Positions 25,407-35,800 are shown, numbered from the stretch's first letter. The stretch: DNA of 64,000 nucleotides from Promethearchaeota archaeon (GCA_029838195.1 JALGVJ010000031.1:1-64000), one strand, 5' to 3'. The notes: a model not told the origin generated them from the sequence alone. Translations and numbers: made by a program.

Positions 25407-26798
25407 TTAGATTTTAAGTTCCTTTAATCTTTCCTTATTGATTTTTATACGATCGGGCGTAAGATTGTATAGGCTCAAGAATAATAGAAGCCCTATTAAC
25501 ATGAAAATCATTGGAACTATTCCAAATAATAATTGAATGCCCCTAATCGCCTCGGCCGATTGTATGGCCGACCCTTCAACAAAACCGGTAAGTGAATGGA
25601 CGATTCCAAAGCTTAATGCTTGTAAGACAATGCCGAACCTTCCAAAGAATTGCTGAATGCCAAACAAAATTCCTTCATCATGTTTCTCATACTTAGCTGT
25701 ATAATCATCTACGGCAGAAGCCATTACGGGCGATAAGTAAACCCAAACACCGCCTAATCCAATACCCCAAAAAATTAACAATAGAAATAACAAGATATGC
25801 ACGTTAAATAATGATAAGAATATGGAAAAAAGACATAACAAAACGCAAGCTATGGTCATCATTTTCTTATCATTATTTGCTCTCTGACCTACATAAACCC
25901 AAAATGGAGTAGAAGCCACGGCACCTATTAAAAATCCAACCTGTAGGAGTACTTGTCCTCCAGCTTGCATTCCTAATACAAATCGAACAATATAAGCAAC
26001 ACTCGTTTGAACAAGCGTAGTCACAGTATTGAAAAAAAGATATAAAAATACATAACCTACAAAAGGGGAACACTTGAATGCTTCTTTCATAGATCTAAAG
26101 AAGGATTTACGAGCTTCTTTTTCTTTACTTTTAAGAAGGAATCGCTCGATCATTTCAGGATCATCTCTAAGTCCCGGAATTGTTAGGGAAAAAATAATTA
26201 AAGTTCCAAGTATTACCACTCCAGCTTGAGTGACGAATGATTGCGTATCACCATAGGTGACGAGTAATGGTGGTACGATACCCCCGAGTGTAACGCCTAC
26301 AGCACCTATAGGTATGCCGATTCCATTAGTCATGCGCCGTTCCTTCAATGAAGTAAATTTCATCGGAAATAAGGCCCAAAAGTTTATTTCAAATATTGTA
26401 GCAAATGAATCAAATAAACAAGTTGAAAAAACGAGCCATGCAAAAATTATCCATTGTCCTTCTACGGGATTAACTTTGGGAGGAAGAAATATTAATAGGT
26501 AACTAAAGATCCACGGAATTCCTCCAATTATAGTCCAAGGAAAAAAACGACCCCATTTTTTAGTGAATTTAAATGGCCGATTAGTCAAGTAACCTCCAAT
26601 AGGGTCATTTACAGCGTTCCATATCGCATATATGATGTAGCCAAGAGTCGTGAGCCAAGTATTTAACCCAATTTCGCTTTCATAAAAGTAAAAAGTAAAA
26701 GCCGCAAATGACATCATTATGAATTGTCTTACAGCCCTACCGCACCCATAAGAAGCCATTATCAATTTTGAATGTTGACGTTCTTCTACATTTTCCAT
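25407..26798 (-). CDS. GPH-type sugar/cation symporter (MFS)
   Basis: 463 residues with twelve membrane helices. GPH (glycoside-pentoside-hexuronide) family marks are visible: NAVNDPIGGYLTNR with the conserved N..NDP..G in helix 2, and WGRFFPW in the following loop. It should import a sugar or uronide with Na+ or H+. It is divergent from the beta-propeller glycosidase-like gene and close to two sulfatases, so an oligosaccharide from a sulfated glycan is a reasonable substrate guess. Confidence 0.88.
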   Translation of the reverse strand: MENVEERQHSKLIMASYGCGRAVRQFIMMSFAAFTFYFYESEIGLNTWLTTLGYIIYAIWNAVNDPIGGYLTNRPFKFTKKWGRFFPWTIIGGIPWIFSYLLIFLPPKVNPVEGQWIIFAWLVFSTCLFDSFATIFEINFWALFPMKFTSLKERRMTNGIGIPIGAVGVTLGGIVPPLLVTYGDTQSFVTQAGVVILGTLIIFSLTIPGLRDDPEMIERFLLKSKEKEARKSFFRSMKEAFKCSPFVGYVFLYLFFNTVTTLVQTSVAYIVRFVLGMQAGGQVLLQVGFLIGAVASTPFWVYVGQRANNDKKMMTIACVLLCLFSIFLSLFNVHILLFLLLIFWGIGLGGVWVYLSPVMASAVDDYTAKYEKHDEGILFGIQQFFGRFGIVLQALSFGIVHSLTGFVEGSAIQSAEAIRGIQLLFGIVPMIFMLIGLLLFLSLYNLTPDRIKINKERLKELKI

Positions 26799-27009
26799 AA
26801 TTTTTAGACTAAAAATTTTAATTATTATAATGAAAACATATTATAGTGTATATTCGTTGATTATTTATTTAAAGTTTTGTACTAGAAAAATTCAAAATTA
26901 TACTTTTAATGGGCCCGCATGATTTAGAATCATTAGAGGTGTCTAATTATCGTGGAAAAAATTAACTTGAATATTTCTTTTTTTTATTTTATAATGATAA
27001 AATGGGAAA

Positions 27010-27933
27010 ATGATGAAAGATATAAAGATTAAACGACTTGAAACCAATCCCATTATATATCCTGAAATGGATTCGAGCTTGGGAGAAAATATCACGGGTC
27101 CTTCCTTAATTTACATTCCTCGATGGATTGAGGAGCCTTTAGGGAAATATTATTTATATTTTGCAAGTCATAAGGGAACTTATATTAGATTAGCATTTTC
27201 TGAATCGTTAGAAGGTCCTTGGAAAATATATAAAAAAGGTACATTACATCTCAATGAATCGCTTTTTCCATCAGTGGTTCCAGAACTAAAAATAAAAAAG
27301 ACTTCATTAGGGGAAAATATTCCACACGTTGCTTCTCCAGATGTTCACGTCATGGAAGATTCAAGAGAAATTCGAATGTATTATCACGGATTAGAATCTG
27401 ATGGGCGTCAAGTGTCCAGAGTTGCAAGATCGAAGGATGGAATCCACTTTCAAGCTGAACCAGAAATCTTATCTCCTCCTTATCTTCGAATTTTTCAATA
27501 TAACGGATATTTTTATGGAATGTGCATGCCGGGGATTTTCTATAGATCAGTTAATGGTTTAACCAATTTTGAAAGAGGTCCAATGTTATTTTCCGGAAGA
27601 ATGCGCCATTCTGCGGTACGAGTCCATGAAGATCAATTGGAAGTATATTGGACAAGAGTAAAAGATTCTCCCGAGCGTATCTTACTATCAAAAATTAAAT
27701 TGAGTCAAGACTGGTGGCAATGGAAAGCTTCCGAACCATTAGAAATATTAAGACCGGAAGAAAATTGGGAAGGTGCTAATTTACCCGTAGAACCATCCAA
27801 GCGCGGTCCTGTAAATGAAAAAGTTTGTCAATTAAGAGATCCAGAAATATACGAAGAAAATAATAAAATTTATTTGTTATACGTGGTTGCTGGAGAAAAA
27901 GGAATAGCAATTGCTGAAATAATAGAATCATGA
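27010..27933 (+). CDS. Five-bladed beta-propeller glycoside hydrolase-like protein
   Basis: 307 residues. The blade-like repeats YYLYFASHKG, RMYYHGLESDG, VARSKDGIHF, and the closing QLRDPEIYEENNKIYLLYVVAGEKGIAIAEI are typical of GH43/GH32/GH130-like propellers, with aspartates in ASPDVHV and LRDPEIY as possible catalytic or binding residues. No signal peptide, so it is probably cytosolic, acting after import. The stop is only 5 bp from the stop of the convergent sulfatase. The exact glycosidase family is not certain. Confidence 0.75.
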   Translation: MMKDIKIKRLETNPIIYPEMDSSLGENITGPSLIYIPRWIEEPLGKYYLYFASHKGTYIRLAFSESLEGPWKIYKKGTLHLNESLFPSVVPELKIKKTSLGENIPHVASPDVHVMEDSREIRMYYHGLESDGRQVSRVARSKDGIHFQAEPEILSPPYLRIFQYNGYFYGMCMPGIFYRSVNGLTNFERGPMLFSGRMRHSAVRVHEDQLEVYWTRVKDSPERILLSKIKLSQDWWQWKASEPLEILRPEENWEGANLPVEPSKRGPVNEKVCQLRDPEIYEENNKIYLLYVVAGEKGIAIAEIIES

Positions 27934-27938
27934 AATTT

Positions 27939-29480
27939 TCATGCTTGGGCTTGTTTTTTAGGATACCTATTTTGAAGGTTCAGAATTTCATGAAGCATTT
28001 TTTTCAAAAGATTGTTTTTGATATTTTCATGCTTTTTATCATGCCAAAGGTTATTTTTTTCTAAAGGATCCTCTTTTAAATCATATAAATCACCTGTATT
28101 CATGAAACCTTCATAAACCGTCATTCTATATCGTTCCGTAATCATGGTACGCACGCGTATATCTCGATAAATCCCTTGTTTAGTGGCTTTATGTGCATCT
28201 TCATCTTCTTCAATGATGCAGTTATCTCTTACTTTCACGGAAGGGTTTCTTAAAACCGGCATTAAATCATGGCCTTGCATTCCGGGAGAATGATACTTTT
28301 CTCTAATCCCCAAAACATTTAAAATCGTAGTTGGAATATCAATTGAATTCACTAACGATTCGCTAACAGCTCCTTTAGGTGTAATGTCGGGTATTTTCCA
28401 AATCATGGGTACTTTTATGAGACCTTGAAAATGAGCAGGACCTTTAAATATAACTCCATGATCTCCCATTAAATCCCCGTGATCGCTTGTAAAAACAATC
28501 ATGGTATTTTCTTCTAAACCAAACGACTTCAAGGCAGCAAGGATTTCTCCAATAGCTTGATCTATTAAAGATAATACACCATAAGTATAAGCTTGAAATT
28601 TTCGAAGTTCTTTTTCATTTGTCTCTCGAAGTCTTGCCCTCCTATACACGTTCACGTAATTTTTTAATACATCATGCTCTTGCAAATTATTAATCTCATT
28701 TAAAGTTGAAGATATGGTTATTTTATCAGGATGATACATTTCTCTATATTTTCCCGGAGGACATACGGGGTGATGGGGATCTGGAAAAGAACAATGCAAG
28801 AAAAAAGGTTTATTAGAATAATACCCTTGAGAATACTTTTCAAGAAAAGAAATCGTCCGTTCCTTGATATAATTTGTATGATATATATTTTCAGGAATGG
28901 GGGAATCATATAAAATTTGATCAAATAACCTTGTCGCTCTTTTTTTTATCAATTCAAGATACTCTGGACTCCGTTCTTCCACCCAATCTAAATAATCTCC
29001 TCCCACTGCATCTCCGTGCCCCAATACAATTTCATATTCTTTGAATCCATAATAAGGGTTAGGTATGGGGCGTCTCTTTTCTTTTGGTGTATAAATCGAA
29101 ACAATTAATTGTTCATGAGAATAATATTTTCTACTCCAAGGAGTTCCATACCAATTCAAATGGATTTTACCGATAGAACATGTATGATAACCTGCTTTTC
29201 TTAATGCGTCGGTAAATGTAGGGATTTTAGGATTCAAATTAATTCCATTACATCGCACGCCATGAATGCTGGGATATTTTCCAGTAAATATTGTAGCCCT
29301 ATTCGGCATGCAAAAAGGATTTCCACAATATGCATTTGTAAAACGAATTCCTTCAGAGGCTAATTGATCTATATTTGGAGTTTTTAAATCAGGATTTCCT
29401 GCGCAACCTAAATGATCTGCTCGTTGAGCATCCGTGATGATTAATAAAACATTCTTTTTTTCATTCAAAGCTAACACCAC
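27939..29480 (-). CDS. Sulfatase (formylglycine-dependent), paralogue 1
   Basis: 513 residues. Metal site IITDAQRADHLGCAGN at the N-terminus and the formylglycine signature CMPNR with C57 in NPFCMPNRATIFTGKYPS. FTSDHGDLMGDHG supplies the second metal-site aspartate and histidine. It hydrolyses a sulfate ester, probably on a carbohydrate. Cys57 must be converted to formylglycine by a separate enzyme that is not in this window. No signal peptide, so it is probably cytosolic. It is a close paralogue of the next gene, and both transcribe leftward. Confidence 0.93.
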   Translation of the reverse strand: MVLALNEKKNVLLIITDAQRADHLGCAGNPDLKTPNIDQLASEGIRFTNAYCGNPFCMPNRATIFTGKYPSIHGVRCNGINLNPKIPTFTDALRKAGYHTCSIGKIHLNWYGTPWSRKYYSHEQLIVSIYTPKEKRRPIPNPYYGFKEYEIVLGHGDAVGGDYLDWVEERSPEYLELIKKRATRLFDQILYDSPIPENIYHTNYIKERTISFLEKYSQGYYSNKPFFLHCSFPDPHHPVCPPGKYREMYHPDKITISSTLNEINNLQEHDVLKNYVNVYRRARLRETNEKELRKFQAYTYGVLSLIDQAIGEILAALKSFGLEENTMIVFTSDHGDLMGDHGVIFKGPAHFQGLIKVPMIWKIPDITPKGAVSESLVNSIDIPTTILNVLGIREKYHSPGMQGHDLMPVLRNPSVKVRDNCIIEEDEDAHKATKQGIYRDIRVRTMITERYRMTVYEGFMNTGDLYDLKEDPLEKNNLWHDKKHENIKNNLLKKMLHEILNLQNRYPKKQAQA

Positions 29481-29606
29481 AGAAAAAATTTTTACATTAC
29501 TAAAACATCAAAATATAAATGTATAAATTCATGTATTCGATATGGCATTTTATTCTTAAACTTTCTTCTCATTTAACTCTTGCTGTATTAAAGAAAAAAA
29601 GTAATT

Positions 29607-31136
29607 TTAAGCTTGCGCTTGTTTTTTTGGATACCTATCTTGGAGATTTAAGATTTCATGAAACATTTTGATTAGCAATTGATTTCTTATCTTTTCATGC
29701 TTTTTATCATGCCAAAGGTTATTTTTTTCTAAAGGATCCTCTTTTAAATCATATAAATCACCAGTTTCAGGATAACCTTCATAAACCGTCATTCTATATT
29801 GATCTGTAATAATCGTACGAATTCGTATGTTTCGATAAATTCCTTGTTTGGTAGCTTTATGCGGATCTTCATCTTCTTCAATGATGCAATTATCTCTTAC
29901 TTTCACGGAAGGGTCTCTTAAAACCGGCATTAAATCATGGCCTTGCATTCCGGGAGGATGATACTTTTCCCTAATCCCCAAAACATTTAAAATCGTAGTT
30001 GGAATATCAATTGAATTCACTAACGATTCGCTAACAGCTCCTTCAGATGTAATGCCAGGTATTTTCCAAATCATGGGTACTTTTATGAGACCTTGAAAAT
30101 GAGCAGGACCTTTAAGTAATAATCCATGATCTCCCATTAAATCCCCGTGATCGCTTGTAAAAACAATCATGGTATTTTCTTCTAAACCAAACGACTTCAA
30201 GGCAGCAAGGATTTCTCCAATAGCATGATCTATTAAAGATAATACACCATAAGTATAAGCTTGAAATTTTCGAAGTTCTTTTTCATTTGTTTCTCGTAAT
30301 CGAGTTCTTGGATATATATTAATATAATTCCTCAATACATCATGGCCATAGAGTTCTTTAATTCCATCAAAAGTTGGAGAAATTTCAATTTTTTTAGGAT
30401 CATGCAGTTTGCGGGCATTTTCCGGCGGACATACGGGGTGATGGGGATCCGGAAAAGAACAATGCAGAAAAAATGGTTTATTTCCATATTTTCCTTCACA
30501 ATACCTTTCGAAAAAGGAGATGGTTCTTTCCGTTATGTATTGCGTTTGATAAAGATGCTCGGGAATCGGAGAATCATAGAATATTTGATCAAATAATTTT
30601 GTTGCTCTTTTTTTTATCAATTCAAGATACTCCGGACTCCGTTCTTCCACCCAATCTAAATAATGCCCCGCAATGGCATCTCCATGTCCAATTGTTAATT
30701 CTACCTCCTCTAGCCCGTAATACGGTTTGGGTAAAGGGATTCGTTTCTCTCTTGGAGTATATATAAATGGAATCATTTGTTCATAAGAAAAATATTTTCT
30801 ACTCCAAGGAGTTCCATACCAATTCAAGTGGATTTTACCGATAGAACCTGTATGATAACCTGTTTTTCTCAATGCGTCGGTAAATGTAGGGATATTAGGG
30901 TTCAAATTAATTCCATTACATCGCACGCCATGAATGCTGGGATACTTTCCCGTAAAAATAGTAGATCTGTTTGGCATGCACATGGGATTCGCACAATAAG
31001 CATTCGTAAAGCGAAATCCTTCAGAAGCTAAACGGTCTATATTAGGTGTTTTTAAATCAGAGTTACCAGCGCAACTAAGATGATCTGCTCGTTGCTGATC
31101 GGTAATAATAAATAAAACATTCATTTTTTCTTTCAT
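29607..31136 (-). CDS. Sulfatase (formylglycine-dependent), paralogue 2
   Basis: 509 residues, the upstream partner of the sulfatase at 27939. The signature cysteine is C53 in NPMCMPNRSTIFTGKYPS. The two proteins share long identical blocks (for example ALKSFGLEENTMIVFTSDHG) and identical C-terminal tails, so this is a recent tandem duplication. They differ mostly in the middle (residues about 115-290), the area that usually shapes the substrate pocket, so the pair may have split substrates. Confidence 0.93.
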   Translation of the reverse strand: MKEKMNVLFIITDQQRADHLSCAGNSDLKTPNIDRLASEGFRFTNAYCANPMCMPNRSTIFTGKYPSIHGVRCNGINLNPNIPTFTDALRKTGYHTGSIGKIHLNWYGTPWSRKYFSYEQMIPFIYTPREKRIPLPKPYYGLEEVELTIGHGDAIAGHYLDWVEERSPEYLELIKKRATKLFDQIFYDSPIPEHLYQTQYITERTISFFERYCEGKYGNKPFFLHCSFPDPHHPVCPPENARKLHDPKKIEISPTFDGIKELYGHDVLRNYINIYPRTRLRETNEKELRKFQAYTYGVLSLIDHAIGEILAALKSFGLEENTMIVFTSDHGDLMGDHGLLLKGPAHFQGLIKVPMIWKIPGITSEGAVSESLVNSIDIPTTILNVLGIREKYHPPGMQGHDLMPVLRDPSVKVRDNCIIEEDEDPHKATKQGIYRNIRIRTIITDQYRMTVYEGYPETGDLYDLKEDPLEKNNLWHDKKHEKIRNQLLIKMFHEILNLQDRYPKKQAQA

Positions 31137-31343
31137 AATAACACCAATAAATTTTATATTAGGTAGATTAAAGGAATAACTAAAATTAAATAAAATTTAC
31201 ACTATAGTATTTAAAAAAATACTATGAAGATTCACTCACATTCTGTATTTATATAAAATCTTAATTTATTCTCTTTCTTATTTATATCACGTAGGGAGTA
31301 GATTTTAAAATAAAATAAATCATGAATAAAGCGTGATAAGAAA

Positions 31344-32972
31344 ATGGAGATTCCAAAATTAAATTATTTTTGGGAATACGTGGATTATTGGGCGGAAAAG
31401 GAGCCTGATTTTACTTTCATTCGATTTAAAAAGAAAACGATTTCTGCGCGTGAATTAAAAGAAAAAACAGATCGGTTTGCTAAGCTTCTTTTAAGTCTTG
31501 GTGTAAAAAAGGGGGATACCATTGCAACAGTATTATCCACCATTCCCGAATTCGTTATTAGTTATATTGGTGCGGCAAAAATTGGAGCTATTACAATTCC
31601 CATGGATAAGGCCTATAAAAAAACTGACTTCATGACATTAATTCCTCATTCTGCTCCGAAAGTAATAATTACAATCGATAAATGGGAAAAAAATAAAATT
31701 GCTGATAATTTGATGGAACTCAAACCACAATTCGGTGATGTTCACTATATTGTTGTGGGGAAACATGAATTGGGATCCTCTTTTGATGCATTGATGAAAA
31801 AAGAATATCCCTTTGATTCCCAATTTGAAGAAGCTAAAAAAAATCAAGACACGAATGATTGTATTTTAGTCATTTGGACAGGAGGCACGACTGGAGCCCC
31901 TAAAGCCGTAGAATTAACTCATGCAAACATCATTGAAATGTGCTATCTCGAATACAAAAAAATAAAAGAAGATTTATCAAAAATTGACGGATTTGTTGAG
32001 CGCACTCACGAACCCTTTTTAGTTAATTTACCCACCAGCCACGTGGGCGGAACTGTTGAATTGATTGGCTCCTCCATCGTGGGTGGTAATGAGATGATAA
32101 TGCAAGCTTCGTGGAGTCCTTTTGATTCTTTAAAGGCCATGCAAGAGTTTAACCTTTCCTTCATGGGTGGCGTGCCCACGATGTTTAAAATCTTTCTTTC
32201 TTTGCCAAATTTAGCATCTTATGAACCAAAAAAATATCTAAAAATTGTCTTCATGTCCGGCGAAAAAGTCTCAATGGAATTACTAAATGGAATTAAGGAG
32301 TACATGTGTGAAAATATCGTGATAGGATATGGAAGCACGGAAGCTGGTTCTGAAGTCACGTTTACAGAAATTGGAGATTCATTTGAAGATTTAGCAAGTG
32401 GATATGTAGGTAAACCCTTACCAGGCATGATTATTAAAGTCATTGATGAAAAAGGAAAAGAACTACCTCCCGGTGAAGACGGCGAAATAGTTATTAAAGG
32501 CCCCTTAACAGCAAGACGATATTTCAGAATGCTTGAAGAGGATAAAAAAGGGTTTACTGCGGATGGATTTTGTAAAACTGGGGATATGGGACATTTGGAT
32601 GAAAAAGGAGGGTTATGGATCACAGGAAGGATCAAGCAAATCATTCGAGTAGGAGCCTATACGGTATTTCCTAATGAGATTGAAGAATTAGTAGTGCAGC
32701 ATCCCAAAGTTGCTTTAGCCGCAGCATTAGGTGCTCCCGATGAGATAAAGGGAGAAGTAGTTTGGCTCGTAATCGGTCCAGAACTCGGTCAGAAATTCAC
32801 GAAAGAAGATGAGGAAGAAATAATGGATTTATGCCGAAATAATTTAGCTAAATTTAAGGTTCCTCAAAAGATCATTGTATATCCCTTAGACCCGAATGAT
32901 TTACCCATTACCCGGATTGGTAAAGTAGATCGTGTTCGTTTGGCAAAAGAATTACTTCCAAAAACAAAATAA
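31344..32972 (+). CDS. AMP-dependent acyl-CoA synthetase
   Basis: 542 residues of the ANL superfamily. The P-loop motif is WTGGTTGAPKAVELTH, the adenylate motif YGSTEAG, the hinge region TGDMGHLDEKGGLWITGR, and the catalytic lysine lies near TRIGKVDRVRLA. It activates a carboxylic acid to the CoA thioester with ATP; the chain length or aryl type cannot be read. It is divergent from the sulfatases. Confidence 0.9.
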   Translation: MEIPKLNYFWEYVDYWAEKEPDFTFIRFKKKTISARELKEKTDRFAKLLLSLGVKKGDTIATVLSTIPEFVISYIGAAKIGAITIPMDKAYKKTDFMTLIPHSAPKVIITIDKWEKNKIADNLMELKPQFGDVHYIVVGKHELGSSFDALMKKEYPFDSQFEEAKKNQDTNDCILVIWTGGTTGAPKAVELTHANIIEMCYLEYKKIKEDLSKIDGFVERTHEPFLVNLPTSHVGGTVELIGSSIVGGNEMIMQASWSPFDSLKAMQEFNLSFMGGVPTMFKIFLSLPNLASYEPKKYLKIVFMSGEKVSMELLNGIKEYMCENIVIGYGSTEAGSEVTFTEIGDSFEDLASGYVGKPLPGMIIKVIDEKGKELPPGEDGEIVIKGPLTARRYFRMLEEDKKGFTADGFCKTGDMGHLDEKGGLWITGRIKQIIRVGAYTVFPNEIEELVVQHPKVALAAALGAPDEIKGEVVWLVIGPELGQKFTKEDEEEIMDLCRNNLAKFKVPQKIIVYPLDPNDLPITRIGKVDRVRLAKELLPKTK

Positions 32973-33208
32973 AAACAATTCACTTTATTTTTAATTGTAT
33001 TTTATCATTTTTTTTTGACAAAGTATTCTTTGATTAAAGATTTTAAAACATAATTTTATGCATTAAAGTCCTGATTACAAGCTTATTTTTAAAAATAAAA
33101 AAAATTCACGTTTTATGATTTCATGAGAATACATGTTTAAAGAGCATTGTATAGAGAAATAATCCAATGGTAAGCTAATATACTATAAACATAAAAATAA
33201 TAATGGTA

Positions 33209-33553
33209 TTAAAGATCTCTTTCCAAGATTTTGCCGCCCGGCTGACTTCGTTTTTGTTTCGCATTTTCAACGACAAGAACCCAATTCACGATAACATCAA
33301 TTATGCCCGAAGGAAATTGATGAGGCTCCTTGAATGTCATATTATCTTGCAAGATTATTGGATTAAAAATAATAATATCTGCCCAAGATCCTTATCTAAT
33401 TTTAGGGTACGTGCTATGGGTGCGAGGAAGAAAGATTTTAGATCCCGGTAAATGTTTAAATGCCATAGCGTCCATTCTGACCATATAATACCTTCCTTTT
33501 ATGATCTTGCGAATGTCATCTTCATATATTGCTTCAGACATGAGTAGAATGTC
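33209..33553 (-). pseudogene. Decayed N-acyl-D-amino-acid deacylase C-terminus
   Basis: Reading the minus strand from 33553 gives SEAIYEDDIRKIIKG..., then LPGSKIFLPRTHSTYPKI, a stop, and then WADIIIFNPIILQDN, TFKEPHQFPSGIIDVIVN and PGGKILERDL, ending at the TAA at 33209. This is the C-terminal order of D-aminoacylase amidohydrolases (HPR.ygtFPRvL, then ADivvFdP, TFeePHQyPeGi..ViVNG, PGkvL). An in-frame stop (33405-33410 area), the loss of about 40-50 residues between the two blocks, and the absence of the whole N-terminal metal domain show it is dead. Confidence 0.75.
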
Positions 33554-33608
33554 TTTTTTTACCCTTATTCATTAATCGCAAGAATGAACGGGTTATAAGT
33601 TTTTTGGG

Positions 33609-34322
33609 CTATTCTAGGGTGAAATATATTCGCCGGTTCGATTTTCCTTTATTAACAGATTTTAAAAATCTGATGGTACCAATTTCTTTCAAGAATTTCA
33701 CGTGAGTGCCTCCATCGACTTGCATATCAATTTCACCTATTTTAACGATGCGTAAGGGATCTAAATTAGGTGGCAAACCAATAGCTAAGCGAGCAAGCTC
33801 GGGTTGGTCTAATACTTCTTCTCTGGACATGTAATATGTATAAACTTCCAAATTTTTCTGAATGATTTGATTTGCCTTATTGATGAATGCTTTTAATAGC
33901 TCAGGGTTATACTCTTTTATGGAAAAATCAATTCGAGTTTTATCTAATTCAATCTGATTGCCTGTGATTTTCGCATTTGCCTCTTTATATAAAACATGAG
34001 AGATGAGATGAGCTGCCGTGTGGTATCGCATGAACGTGTATCGTCTTTCCCAATTCAACTCGCAAGAAACTTCATCTCCTTCTTTTAATCCGGGTTTATC
34101 CACTTCATGACTAATTTCACCTCCAAACTTGCCAACATACACGACATTATAAATTTCTCCATTTTTACGGATAATGCCTTCATCATGAGGCTGTCCACCT
34201 CCTTTCGGGTAAAAAGCAGTTTTATCAAGGACAATATATTTTCCTCCTTGAACTTTAACGACCTTGGCTTTCCACTGCTTTAAATAAGAATCATCCATAT
34301 AAAGCGCTATACTTTCTGGCAC
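33609..34322 (-). CDS. alaX: AlaX-type alanyl-tRNA editing protein
   Basis: 237 residues, the size of the AlaX-M class: a beta-barrel-like N-terminal domain (TAFYPKGGGQPHDEG) fused to the editing domain. Zinc ligands are H101 and H105 (HTAAH) and H207 in VDGGTHV. The fourth ligand position, usually Cys in CGGTH, is Asp203 here, a variant I recall in other AlaX-M proteins. It deacylates Ser-tRNA-Ala or Gly-tRNA-Ala in trans. The start at 34322 matches the family. Confidence 0.92.
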   Translation of the reverse strand: MPESIALYMDDSYLKQWKAKVVKVQGGKYIVLDKTAFYPKGGGQPHDEGIIRKNGEIYNVVYVGKFGGEISHEVDKPGLKEGDEVSCELNWERRYTFMRYHTAAHLISHVLYKEANAKITGNQIELDKTRIDFSIKEYNPELLKAFINKANQIIQKNLEVYTYYMSREEVLDQPELARLAIGLPPNLDPLRIVKIGEIDMQVDGGTHVKFLKEIGTIRFLKSVNKGKSNRRIYFTLE

Positions 34323-34627
34323 AAGGTATGAAAAAAAAGGAATTTTAAAAATTTTATTTCAAAAAATAACAATTATTCTACTTTCAACAAAAAAAACATT
34401 TATAGATAAACTCTAATATATTATTTATAAATAAGAATAATTTAGACTATATTTTGCATGATGACCTTTATTTAATTAGGAATAATAATTAGGCGGGAAA
34501 TATTAGGAAACATTTAATTTCCCCTCTCCTTCTTTTATTCACGACAATATTTCGCATCTTGAAATTTTGCTGTAAAACGCTGCATATATTCGTAAATTTC
34601 ACATCTGAAATGCTAAAATCTGGGAAG
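34323..34627. other. Intergenic region
   Basis: 305 bp AT-rich spacer between leftward genes. The only structure is a weak 7-bp inverted repeat, GGGAAAT (34495-34501) with ATTTCCC (34517-34523). AT-rich tracts near 34345-34360 may hold the alaX promoter. Confidence 0.35.
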
Positions 34628-35422
34628 TCATGTAGTATTTTCACTAAGATTAATATTAATTTTCCTTATTAAGAAATATATAGCGAGCAACCCGCCCCAA
34701 ATAATTATAGTTATCAATGTCATCCACTCAAAAAATGTATGTAGTAAAAATGCTGGACGTTCAAGTTGGAGATTTTGATTATAATATCTTGCTAAATCAG
34801 TTACATCATATGGATAAAACAGTAGTAAAGCAAAAAATACAAATACTATTGCTCCGATAATGGAGAAACCCCAATGAATCTTTTTCTCTTTATCAATAAG
34901 AATTGCTATTGAAAATAGAACAACTGCAAGCATTCCACCAAAAAAGAATATTAAAGAAACAACCCAATGGGCGTCATAATAATTCATTGGAAATACTCCA
35001 ACGAAGGATCCACCAATACATGAAATCACTCCAATATAACCCGCTAAATAGGCAAACTTATTCTCCATATATAATGCTAATCCAATATAATAAACTAACG
35101 TAATGACACCACTAATAATTAAACAAATATTGAAAAAGATAGCTAGTTCAGAAACTCCAACTTCTCCAAGCATGGAAATACTATGATTAAGGAAACTATA
35201 TCTTTCTCCTTTTTTTCCAGTATATGCAATCGATGGGATAACGAAAGCAATAGTAAGAATAATTGTAGCTATTATTCCCCAATATGGTAATGCAATTTTT
35301 TTAAATGGTTTTTTCAATATTGGTCTCAAGTTTATAAAGTAATCGGTTATTGCAAGAATGATTGTACCTACTGCAAGAATAGATATAGCTATTATACCCC
35401 AAGAGAATTCATAAAGAACCAT
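34628..35422 (-). CDS. DUF998-family membrane protein
   Basis: 264 residues with about seven hydrophobic helices. After the second helix comes YSFLNHSISMLGE, and later FVGVFPMNYYDAHW, the two signatures of the DUF998 family. The biochemical function is unknown. The start at 35422 has no strong ribosome binding site. Confidence 0.78.
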   Translation of the reverse strand: MVLYEFSWGIIAISILAVGTIILAITDYFINLRPILKKPFKKIALPYWGIIATIILTIAFVIPSIAYTGKKGERYSFLNHSISMLGEVGVSELAIFFNICLIISGVITLVYYIGLALYMENKFAYLAGYIGVISCIGGSFVGVFPMNYYDAHWVVSLIFFFGGMLAVVLFSIAILIDKEKKIHWGFSIIGAIVFVFFALLLFYPYDVTDLARYYNQNLQLERPAFLLHTFFEWMTLITIIIWGGLLAIYFLIRKININLSENTT

Positions 35423-35488
35423 GATATTTTTTAAAAAAAAAAACCTTTAAAAGTTTTTTGGATTTATAATTTTGAAGTTGAAAAACCA

Positions 35489-35800
35489 TCACTTTATTAT
35501 CACATGGTCGCAAATAGGAAAATATGCTATAAGATCGATTACTGGAGTCCCATCAAAAGCATCTGTTCCGCCTACCTTAACGATACCTTTTTTCTTATTT
35601 CCTTCTAATATACCATATGTAGTTAAGGCGATAGGATTTGGACGATATTCGGTCCGAGTAGCAAAAATCCCCGTGACTGGAGCATTTTCCCCGTAAAGTA
35701 TTTCGGTTGGCCACTCAAAAGCATTCCGATACTCCTCAGAATCCATTTCTTGAGTCCACCAGAAGACTATAACATGAATTGCACGATTATCTTTATTTAA
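35489..35800 (-). pseudogene. N-terminally truncated TrmO/TsaA-type tRNA methyltransferase fragment
   Basis: The frame carries AIHVIVFWWTQEM, then TGIFATRTEYRPNPIALT and AFDGTPVIDLIAYFP, the second half of the TrmO (YaeB) fold that methylates N6-threonylcarbamoyladenosine at tRNA position 37. About 50-60 N-terminal residues (the SAM-binding start) are missing: an in-frame TAA lies upstream and the first ATG (35746) is in mid-domain. It is a remnant unless a split partner exists. Confidence 0.65.

Noticed and set aside
32219..32644. 141-residue minus-strand frame
   Set aside because: It lies wholly inside the acyl-CoA synthetase gene in antisense and is Ser/Pro-rich, a typical shadow.
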